DNA of 64,000 nucleotides from Ruminococcaceae bacterium UBA3751. GTDB taxonomy: Bacteria; Bacillota; Clostridia; Oscillospirales; Acutalibacteraceae. The position numbers and the translations under genes are program-made. Below are positions 27,101 through 32,258 of the stretch, piece by piece; position 1 is the stretch's first letter; each line of letters opens with the position of its first letter. Below the pieces are notes generated by a model, which saw only the letters and a program-made list of their open reading frames with translations, did not search any database and was not told the origin of the DNA. The stretch spans positions 1 to 64,000 of the forward strand of contig DFGL01000027.1 in the NCBI GenBank assembly GCA_002371215.1, in the 5' to 3' direction.

Positions 27101-28299
27101 ATTGCTGCAATTTTGCTCTCATACTCTTTGATATATTCAATAAGAGTGTTCATCTGGGCAGAGATGCTTGAAGGCTTGAGATTCTGCAGGCCTGCAATTG
27201 CTTTATCCATATCCGCGCTGTATTGGGCAATATAGAATACAACATCGGCGGCAAAGTTATAATCAGCAGGGTTGAGCCCCGTTGCATTGTCAAACGCTGA
27301 GAATATACTCTCAAGACCGCCCGATTTATAGGTAGCGACATCGCTTGTATACTGAGAGGCTTCTGCGCCTGCGGCGAGGATGGCGTCATTCATCTTTTTC
27401 TGGTTAATAAGGTAAATACCGTTACTCCAGGACATTGAGTATTCAGTACCGTCAGAGGAATCACCGCTACCGCCGTCACCGTAAGCGTTCCAGGTCGTTT
27501 TACTGATAACCTTAATATTTTCGTCGAACGCTCCGCCTTTATAAACAATAGAGTTTTTAAGGCTTACTGCTGAATTGCTTGAACCGACTTCTATTAAATT
27601 TGCATTTGAGCCCGACTGAGCCGATGCAGCAAGGGTAAGGCCTGTACCTGCGTTCCAGTTAAAATCAACATTTCCGCCGTACCAGATATCGTTTTTCATT
27701 TTGAAATCATCGTTATCAACGATATACATACCCTTTGCTTTGTAGGCATAACGGGAGCCTTCCTTTAATCCGCCCATAACGGGAACGCGGATAGGATTTA
27801 CGCCGTCATAAAGAAATACGCAACGAGGATAGTAAATATAGGCAAAGCAGCCGTAAACAAACAATCCTTTTTTAAGGAGAAGCTCTGTACCGCCTGTAAA
27901 AGCGGTATCGGTTCCCTTATAAGCGACAGCATTTGAGTAATAACCGCTCGCAATGCTTTCGCCGTTAATTGTAGGAGACGCAGTTGCACTGACACCCGTA
28001 AATTCATCCATTGCATTCGTTTGAGAAACGAGCGCGTTGGTTGCAGATACGATATCTACATCCTTTCCGCTGTCATAAGAGTTAGCCGCACTGACTGCGC
28101 TTTTATAGGCGCTGTACGCCTTTGACATATTGGTATAAACCGTGCCGTCCATCTTTGCCTCATAAGCAGAAATGGCTTCGGACAGCGCTTCACGCTCAGC
28201 AGAATCGGCATTTGCAAAAAACGGTACTGCCGTTAAAACGCTGAACGCCATAATAACCGCCATAAATAATGAAAGCACTTTTTTCATTGTTTTTTTCAT
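24193..28299 (-). CDS. Very large secreted protein under c-di-GMP riboswitch control
   Basis: Exported protein of 1368 residues from the ATG at 28299, chosen because AAGGAGG lies just upstream and a signal peptide follows (MKKTMKKVLSLFMAVIMAFS, cleavage near ANA). A helical region resembling FIVAR repeats (about 35-110) leads into a beta-rich domain (about 120-320), further helices (about 320-470), a second copy of the beta domain (about 480-730: VLLYDGINEAKLPV against VFLYDGVNPIRVPV, and KKFVLSWRARTG against EYSMSWSNGIY), more helical FIVAR-like segments (about 740-980), and a C-terminal beta-rich part. No sortase motif, dockerin or transmembrane anchor is visible. It is probably an adhesin or matrix protein. 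Confidence 0.85.
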   Translation of the reverse strand: MKKTMKKVLSLFMAVIMAFSVLTAVPFFANADSAEREALSEAISAYEAKMDGTVYTNMSKAYSAYKSAVSAANSYDSGKDVDIVSATNALVSQTNAMDEFTGVSATASPTINGESIASGYYSNAVAYKGTDTAFTGGTELLLKKGLFVYGCFAYIYYPRCVFLYDGVNPIRVPVMGGLKEGSRYAYKAKGMYIVDNDDFKMKNDIWYGGNVDFNWNAGTGLTLAASAQSGSNANLIEVGSSNSAVSLKNSIVYKGGAFDENIKVISKTTWNAYGDGGSGDSSDGTEYSMSWSNGIYLINQKKMNDAILAAGAEASQYTSDVATYKSGGLESIFSAFDNATGLNPADYNFAADVVFYIAQYSADMDKAIAGLQNLKPSSISAQMNTLIEYIKEYESKIAAIDGENTMVYMNMYNTYVDYIKAKEYIDAYTYGDTTEFENPTLEELVVEFHDNLAAMTDFDMEAANVVPTFSTFTTNTKSEAVTNLYDNIIYWQQGLNHVGERFSNNGDINNYVYYSPTVLLYDGINEAKLPVQYVGYSTASPLFGETKRYVYTVNLNSTANFNIINHLWQGIAEADHADDDSMNKDSLALNWSGCMDGTSVAQYNSTYYSTTEHKTAYITAGDTKDSSVTPYIFADKKHNSKSGREARNGYANGIKYVSGATDFAGATEASSKKFVLSWRARTGSGTSETSVKTSDTNTDEQTPIYVINIVPILKRLSAQKDVFSAIPNSDTGAAEIMDFLKKVDGVTGIDISMATIDYASDIATGVQTAVDKINGACTEMEEAAEVVEEGGFDNDEEYEDLRKEIIISFDYDTNYDCFDHKLWDDYEAALQTAKDEINAVMSNIYTDKNTAEAAANNLKTAREALIAGGRKHLFGYESEENDIATFNCVVGKDDHEKVEGVDISVYNYMNLVYSTLDHEKYDSVTNNELAAAKSKFDAFKTTDRFDENDYNDEREIHAQDLINESDERVAELLTAINDNNIDINVQTFNIDFTVVDSNGTSHTAQEGSGTYMYGSVVGLEAPSEFGNIYKWELTSNNGIEDNSQYLYKETSSYEVKIQSDIKVTAYAMPECPDYTVLIKDVYNRTVNALPASAEDAVTVSGTTLRIKGIDLSLHSVNNYSLTGYSLSGSTTVGEVAVNKVLTIKGEYTNPDGGFIATVGYDGSNVQENIEYDALTTVESKNDPFALAIYNNGAYTPIAYGSSYSYLTYKDESFYEIVKDGSGYSINDGKNTAVTDKLTLHMLNFGLPFIYSYAEETGTDGDKKFTTHSAYTQSLPEGVTVVEAGTLFSKNSGMTTDSFVIGADGVYVQKSKKTIDQTKQFSLSIIKKDSSVIYTRAYVKYKYFYLNKDGESEDYEAIYYGNVCSSDAV

Positions 28300-28322
28300 T
28301 TTATGTTCCTCCTTTTCCGAAT

Positions 28323-28367
28323 AAAAAAAGACCGACTGCAACACTTAAATAAGAATTGCAGCCGGTC
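28323..28367 (-). terminator. Expression-platform terminator of c-di-GMP riboswitch 2
   Basis: Minus-strand GACCGGCTGCAA pairs with TTGCAGTCGGTC (one G-U) and is followed by seven Ts. The 5' arm overlaps the 3' edge of the aptamer, so folding of aptamer and terminator can compete. It lies 24 bases before the start codon of the large secreted protein. Confidence 0.88.
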
Positions 28368-28432
28368 GGTCATACATTAAAATGGTTAGACACCTTGCTT
28401 TGCGTCGCCGCCTTTCGACGGTTTTGCCTTTT
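28362..28432 (-). ncRNA. Cyclic-di-GMP class I (GEMM) riboswitch 2, upstream of the large secreted protein
   Basis: The minus strand shows the GEMM-I signature: GGCAAAACC, a stem closed by a GAAA tetraloop (CCGTC-GAAA-GGCGG), GACGCAAAGC, then a second helix GGTGTCTAAC ... TATGACC that would hold the tetraloop receptor. The aptamer starts at the stop codon of the diguanylate cyclase gene (TAA 28433-28431). It is followed by an intrinsic terminator, so it acts on transcription of the surface protein and the 39-residue peptide. Whether ligand binding turns genes on or off cannot be settled by eye. Confidence 0.9.
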
Positions 28433-29519
28433 AATTTGTTTTCTTTAATTGTTTTTCTTTATACATATTACGGTCCGCCTGCTGAATCAGTTCCTCAAAT
28501 TCAGCCCCGCTTTGCGCTATGCCTTTTACACTGCCGAACGAACAAGTCGGCTTTTCATCAATACCGTCAATTCTCATTGAATCAAGGCTTTTATGGATTA
28601 CCCTTTTCAGCTCATCAAAGTTTTCTTTTTCTAACCCGATATTGACTATAAGAAATTCATCGCCGCCGTAACGGTAAATGCAGCCCTTCGGAAGATAGGC
28701 TTTGAACACATCCGAAATAGCCACCAACACCTTATCCCCCATTATATGACCGTATGTATCGTTGATATTCTTGAAATTATCGCAATCGCACATTACGATA
28801 TAAACAGGCTTGTTAAGATAACTCACACTGTCCTCTATCAAAGCATAACGGTTTTTCAGCTTAGTAAGAGAATCGTACCTGACAGCCATTTCAAGCGCTT
28901 CATTAAGCATTATAACCTCATGCTTGCTGAGCTGCTGCTTACGCATTAAATGATATTTCGCCGCGCTCGCCACAATACAGATACATGCGAGGGCAAAAAA
29001 ATTCATTATGTGGATAGACTCTGCCCCGTCAACGCTTACCAAAACACAATAACAAACTGTAAACGAAGCCGACAACAGAATTACGCTGATATACGGCTTA
29101 ATAATTATAAACGCTGAATAAGTAACCATTACAATATAGAAGGTAATAATATCTTTCCCGTAACGGTAATGGTCATAAGCAAGATAAATACTATATATGG
29201 TAAGGACAGAAAATGCTATTATTATTATAAATGTTATTTTATTATGTGATATCGTTTCGTAATACTTAGCGCGGTGGGAATAAATATAAAAGAATAATGA
29301 AAAACAAATAATAAAAATAAGAGAAAGAGAAGTTGTCTTTACATCGTTAACTTTTACGATTCCCGGAATAACAAATATCAAAGTCAAAATTTCGTACGCA
29401 ATAACAGTAACCGAAATATTATTTACATTTCTGACATTGGCTTTATCCATTTCGTTAATAATTCCTGCATCATCCTTTGGACAAAACAAGGTTTCAAGGC
29501 GTTCTAAAACCTGACTCAT
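28431..29519 (-). CDS. Membrane diguanylate cyclase (GGDEF), no I-site
   Basis: Makes cyclic di-GMP from two GTP. The 362-residue protein has about six predicted membrane helices (about 36-56, 65-82, 95-115, 124-140, 143-162, 169-187) and no recognised sensor domain. A GGDEF domain covers about 212-362: DSLTKLKNR, DCDNFKNINDTYGH, and an intact active-site YRYGGDEF (GGDEF at 285-289). At the place of the RxxD inhibitory site, nine residues before the GGDEF, the sequence is LPKG, so product inhibition through that site is not expected. AAGGTGAT precedes the ATG. A c-di-GMP riboswitch lies in its own leader and another begins at its stop codon. Confidence 0.93.
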   Translation of the reverse strand: MSQVLERLETLFCPKDDAGIINEMDKANVRNVNNISVTVIAYEILTLIFVIPGIVKVNDVKTTSLSLIFIICFSLFFYIYSHRAKYYETISHNKITFIIIIAFSVLTIYSIYLAYDHYRYGKDIITFYIVMVTYSAFIIIKPYISVILLSASFTVCYCVLVSVDGAESIHIMNFFALACICIVASAAKYHLMRKQQLSKHEVIMLNEALEMAVRYDSLTKLKNRYALIEDSVSYLNKPVYIVMCDCDNFKNINDTYGHIMGDKVLVAISDVFKAYLPKGCIYRYGGDEFLIVNIGLEKENFDELKRVIHKSLDSMRIDGIDEKPTCSFGSVKGIAQSGAEFEELIQQADRNMYKEKQLKKTN

Positions 29520-29538
29520 ATAATCACCTTATATATAC

Positions 29539-29590
29539 AAAAATCGGCCGCAACGGTAATGCAGATTTACTGCAATACCCCTTGCGGCCG
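29539..29590 (-). terminator. Expression-platform terminator of c-di-GMP riboswitch 1
   Basis: Minus-strand CGGCCGCAA ... TTGCGGCCG followed by ATTTTTG, with an inner hairpin TGCAG-taaat-CTGCA on the same axis. The outer stem abuts the aptamer's GACC strand. It lies 20 bases before the diguanylate cyclase ATG. Confidence 0.85.
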
Positions 29591-29668
29591 GTCAATCTTA
29601 TAGTTAAACTACTTAGACACCATAGCTTTGCGTCGCTGCTTTTCAGCAGTTTTGCCAAATGTTTTAAA
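29586..29668 (-). ncRNA. Cyclic-di-GMP class I (GEMM) riboswitch 1, leader of the diguanylate cyclase
   Basis: Minus-strand GGCAAAACTGCTGAAAAGCA begins the core: a CTGCT-GAAA-AGCAG stem with GNRA tetraloop, then GACGCAAAGC, then GGTGTCTAAG-TAG-tttaa-CTA-TAAGATTGACC forming the receptor-bearing helix. These are the class I hallmarks. It sits about 10 bases after the predicted transcription start and before a strong intrinsic terminator, ahead of the diguanylate cyclase. The enzyme therefore appears to be regulated by its own product. Confidence 0.92.
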
Positions 29669-29680
29669 TTTGTTAACATT

Positions 29681-29708
29681 ATTATAACAATTAATATTTA
29701 TTTGTCAA
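29681..29708 (-). promoter_or_regulatory. Consensus sigma-A promoter of the c-di-GMP module
   Basis: Minus-strand TTGACA (29708-29703), 16 bases, TATAAT (29686-29681). Transcription would start about 5-10 bases before the riboswitch 1 aptamer. The sequence upstream, to 29800, is very AT-rich and may act as an UP element; nothing else was seen there. Confidence 0.9.
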
Positions 29709-29819
29709 GAAGAAATTCACAATTTTTTTAAAAAATATATGCATATATAGTTTTTTAGAGTGTTTTTCGCTATATATAGTATATAAACAAAAGAAGATGC
29801 ACAAAGGCATCCTCTTTCG

Positions 29820-29904
29820 TGGTGCACCTGACAGGATTTGAACCTGCACATCGTGAGATACCAGATCCTAAATCTGGCGCGTCTGCCAATTCCGCCACAG
29901 GTGC
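29820..29904 (-). tRNA. tRNA-Leu (anticodon UAG)
   Basis: The minus strand folds as a class II tRNA: acceptor arms GCACCTG (29904-29898) and CAGGTGC (29830-29824), discriminator A, encoded CCA at 29822-29820, anticodon stem CCAGA/TCTGG with loop TTTAGGA giving anticodon TAG, a long variable arm and the T-arm GCAGGTTCAAATCCTGT. Two nearby sequences copy its 5' half. Confidence 0.96.
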
Positions 29905-29920
29905 TTATTTACTTTTACGG

Positions 29921-30055
29921 CACGCGGGACTCTTGCGGTGCCCAAAATTCATACGCTTTCGCTATGAATTCTGACCGCTGCGCCATCCCCGCCTCACTTC
30001 TTCTCGCACTGCGAGCGCTTCGGCAGCGATGCTGCCAATTCCACCATGCCCGCAT
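29921..30055 (-). other. Degenerate tRNA-like, hairpin-rich non-coding segment
   Basis: Non-coding gap between tRNA-Leu and the small lipoprotein gene. On the minus strand it begins GCGGGCATGGTGGAATTGGC (30053-30034), which looks like the 5' quarter of a leucine tRNA, and later has GGGGATGGCGCAGCGGTCAG, another tRNA-like start. Four hairpins follow in series: GGCAGC-atc-GCTGCC, CTCGCA-g-TGCGAG, ATTCATA-gcgaaagcg-TATGAAT, and GGGCAC...GTGCC enclosing GAGTCCCGC, which resembles a T-arm end. No complete cloverleaf or anticodon arm can be drawn, so it is not called a tRNA. Confidence 0.55.
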
Positions 30056-30069
30056 TATTAACTTTTATT

Positions 30070-30594
30070 TTAAGCAAATTCTATAACTTCGTAAATAATA
30101 GTCGGTTCTTCTGCCATAGGATTCAATGTAACAGAATACATTGATCCGCTAATCGTTAATTCTATTCTTTGAATATTGTTTTCATCGCTAACACTTACGG
30201 AACCGATTTCTGCTTTTTCAACATAATTCTTCCAGCTCGTGCAGTATATACCGTAAATATCATCAAATGTTTTCATTTCCCAAATTCTATCTTCGGTCGG
30301 CTTATTAACAGTATAAACTATTTTGTTTTTCTGATACTCTGCTGAAAACTCAATGTCATAACTACCATACGAAAAAGTTTTTTCTAATTTTGTGTTTTCA
30401 GGATAATAGGCTAATTCGGAATCGGGCTTATTCGTATAGGCGAATAAGCCTGTATTAAAGTCAGCGATAAACTGAACATAACCCTGTGAATCCCTGTTTT
30501 TGTCAATCAAATTGCTTCCCGGTATATGGGAGCAAGCAGAAAAGGATAATGATAATATAATCAAAACAAATAATACTGAAAATAGTTTTTTCAT
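30070..30594 (-). CDS. Small lipoprotein of unknown function behind a tRNA-half leader
   Basis: Exported lipoprotein of 174 residues: MKKLFSVLFVLIILSLSFSA then C, with lipobox SFSAC at about residue 21. The mature part is beta-rich (YDIEFSAEYQKNKIVYTV, RIELTISGSMYSVTL) without a domain I recognise. GAAAGGA precedes the ATG, and this ribosome binding site belongs to a 63-base leader shared with the next small gene upstream. Base composition is visibly more AT-rich than the flanking housekeeping genes, suggesting acquired DNA. It may be an accessory or immunity-like surface protein, but nothing in the sequence proves that. Confidence 0.75.
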   Translation of the reverse strand: MKKLFSVLFVLIILSLSFSACSHIPGSNLIDKNRDSQGYVQFIADFNTGLFAYTNKPDSELAYYPENTKLEKTFSYGSYDIEFSAEYQKNKIVYTVNKPTEDRIWEMKTFDDIYGIYCTSWKNYVEKAEIGSVSVSDENNIQRIELTISGSMYSVTLNPMAEEPTIIYEVIEFA

Positions 30595-30598
30595 AATA

Positions 30599-30661
30599 TT
30601 TTCCTTTCACCGAGGTAGCATCAGCGAAATCTGGCGCGTCTACCAATTCCGCCACAGGTGC
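30599..30661 (-). repeat. tRNA-Leu 5'-half leader repeat, copy 1
   Basis: Minus-strand 30661-30627 copies the first 35 bases of tRNA-Leu(UAG) with one mismatch, ending in the anticodon stem. It continues with CGCTGATGCTACCTCGGTGA and AAGGAAAA, which carries the ribosome binding site of the lipoprotein gene. Copy 2 at 31056-31118 has the same two parts. Confidence 0.85.
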
Positions 30662-30672
30662 ATTTATTCATT

Positions 30673-31053
30673 TTACACTTGTACCACAAACAAAAACAAA
30701 ATAATAATTAATATTGCATCAACTGCTCTAAAGAAAACAGTTCTGTCAAATTTATTGAAAATTTTATCGGCATACTCCTCGTCTACACATTTGCTGTTTT
30801 CATACGCGCGAGTAACAATCATTTTCCAAACATGTGATAAAACTGCAAAGACTAAAAATGGAACAAGCGAAACGCACGAAACAAATATTACTTTTCTGGA
30901 TGCTCCGGGAATAGAACCTTCACTTGAAAAAAACAGCATCGTTCCCGAATAAGCGAAAGCAACACCATATCCAACAATAAAACACAAATGTGTTATCCAA
31001 TTAAAAATTTCATAAGTCTGAGCTTCGTCTTCAAATGTATGTTTGTCCTTCAT
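30673..31053 (-). CDS. Small membrane protein of unknown function behind a tRNA-half leader
   Basis: The 126-residue product has three predicted membrane helices: THLCFIVGYGVAFAYSGTML (about 21-43), KVIFVSCVSLVPFLVFAVLS (about 54-74) and a C-terminal AVDAILIIILFLFVV helix (about 110-126). A short soluble stretch with YENSKCVDEEYADKIFNKFD lies between the second and third. No family is recognised. AAAGGAAAAGG precedes the ATG and belongs to the shared leader repeat. Like its neighbour it is AT-rich and probably acquired; the two share nearly identical leaders, so they may be regulated alike. Confidence 0.72.
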   Translation of the reverse strand: MKDKHTFEDEAQTYEIFNWITHLCFIVGYGVAFAYSGTMLFFSSEGSIPGASRKVIFVSCVSLVPFLVFAVLSHVWKMIVTRAYENSKCVDEEYADKIFNKFDRTVFFRAVDAILIIILFLFVVQV

Positions 31054-31055
31054 CC

Positions 31056-31118
31056 TTTTCCTTTCACCGAGGTAGCATCATCGAAATCCAGCGTGTTTGC
31101 CAATTCCGCCACAGGTGC
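31056..31118 (-). repeat. tRNA-Leu 5'-half leader repeat, copy 2
   Basis: Minus-strand 31118-31084 matches the first 35 bases of tRNA-Leu(UAG) at about 31 positions, then continues CGATGATGCTACCTCGGTGA and AAGGAAAA as in copy 1. It lies immediately before the ATG of the small membrane protein. Confidence 0.85.
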
Positions 31119-31170
31119 TTAATTACGACATTACTATTTTAGCAAAAAAAGAAGTAAAGTCAAGAGTTTA

Positions 31171-31863
31171 TTATTTTGTTACGGAGAAGGAGGCGGCGTA
31201 TACTGCTTTTGCGCCCGCGTCTTTAAGGGTATAGGCGAGTTCGCTGAGGGTACTGCCGGTCGTTTTAACGTCGTCAACTATTAAAACGGTTTTATCCCTG
31301 ACGTTCTTTCCCTCAAGCATTGCAAAGGCGTTATACAGATTGACACGCCTTTTTCTTGCGCTTGATTTGCGCTGAGGGCGGGTATATCTTCTTTTATACA
31401 TAAGGCTTTCAAAATCGCAGCCGAGGATAAGCGCCGTTTCCTTTGCGAGAAGCTCAGACTGATTGTAACCGCGCCTGAAACGTCTGATTTTGCTCATTGG
31501 AACGCAGGTTACAACGTCAAAGCTGACGTCCTCAAAACGCAGCCGTACTGCTTTAACAACGCTTTCACTCATAGCGGGAATAATCTCAAGAAATTCCCTG
31601 TTTTTAAGCCTGTAAACAGCTTTTCTTACAGAGCCGTCAAAATAATACGGAGCGCAGAAGCTCTTATATTCGGGCGAAAAATTATCCCTGCTGCAGGTAC
31701 ACCTTTTAACCTCTCTGCCGCATTTTTTACAGATTTTTCCGTCTATGAATTTAAGGCTTTCACATTCCTCGCAGAGCGTTTTATCAAGCTCAATTACCTC
31801 GCCGCAAAGCGCGCAGCGTTTAGGAAAAAGAATATAGGAAAGCTCGTTTTGCGCTTTGCTCAT
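31171..31863 (-). CDS. comFC: ComFC-like amidophosphoribosyltransferase-fold protein
   Basis: Homologue of ComFC/ComF, a cytoplasmic protein needed for natural transformation in many bacteria. The 230-residue product starts with two zinc-ribbon-like cysteine pairs (CALCGEVI ... CEEC, CKKCGREVKRCTC). The phosphoribosyltransferase domain shows VTCVPMSKIRRFRRGYNQSE and the PRPP-binding VLIVDDVKTTGSTL. Its start overlaps comEA by 4 bases, so the two competence-type genes are coupled. Confidence 0.92.
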   Translation of the reverse strand: MSKAQNELSYILFPKRCALCGEVIELDKTLCEECESLKFIDGKICKKCGREVKRCTCSRDNFSPEYKSFCAPYYFDGSVRKAVYRLKNREFLEIIPAMSESVVKAVRLRFEDVSFDVVTCVPMSKIRRFRRGYNQSELLAKETALILGCDFESLMYKRRYTRPQRKSSARKRRVNLYNAFAMLEGKNVRDKTVLIVDDVKTTGSTLSELAYTLKDAGAKAVYAASFSVTK

Positions 31864-32258
31864 ACGGTAAGATACCCCGCTGTTTTTTCATAGATTTCCT
31901 TGCCGAAGCCCTCTATTTCAAGTATCTGCTCAACGCTTATATAACCGCCGAGGTGCTCGCGGTATTCAATAATAGCGGACGCTCTCTTCTCCCCTAACCC
32001 GTCAATAGTCATAAGCTCTTCAAGGGTTGCGGTATTGATATTGAGCGGATACTCAACCGGTTTTGTTGTTTTCTCTGTTTCAGGCTCGGTTTTGCTCTCG
32101 GTCAGAGCTTCGTTCGTTATTGCGGTAACGGTAATTTCACGCGGCTCGTTGCTGCGGTAAATTCTCGGCTGAGTCATAAAGACAAAAAGCAGAATCCCTG
32201 CAAAAATCAGGAGCGCTGCGCCGATTAAATAATAGGTCTGTCCTTTATCGCTTTTCAT
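31860..32258 (-). CDS. comEA: ComEA-like helix-hairpin-helix DNA receptor
   Basis: Membrane-anchored DNA-binding protein for DNA uptake. The 132-residue product has one N-terminal membrane helix (YYLIGAALLIFAGILLFVFM), an acidic/threonine-rich linker and a C-terminal tandem helix-hairpin-helix domain with NINTATLEELMTIDGLGEKR and EILEIEGFGKEIYE. The SLBB domain of longer ComEA proteins is absent. The gene overlaps ygiQ by 14 bases and comFC by 4. Whether the organism is transformable is not shown by these two genes alone. Confidence 0.92.
   Translation of the reverse strand: MKSDKGQTYYLIGAALLIFAGILLFVFMTQPRIYRSNEPREITVTAITNEALTESKTEPETEKTTKPVEYPLNINTATLEELMTIDGLGEKRASAIIEYREHLGGYISVEQILEIEGFGKEIYEKTAGYLTV

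Noticed and set aside
29921..30055. Additional complete tRNA genes
   Set aside because: tRNA-like 5' starts and a T-arm-like end are present, but no anticodon arm or complete cloverleaf can be paired.
30599..31118. Attachment sites of a phage or integrative element
   Set aside because: No integrase, recombinase or phage gene lies nearby, and the duplicated part is the 5' half of the tRNA, not the 3' half usually copied; kept as an open finding only.
31171..32258. Complete natural competence system
   Set aside because: Only comFC and comEA are present in the window; no pilus, comEC or comFA gene is seen.
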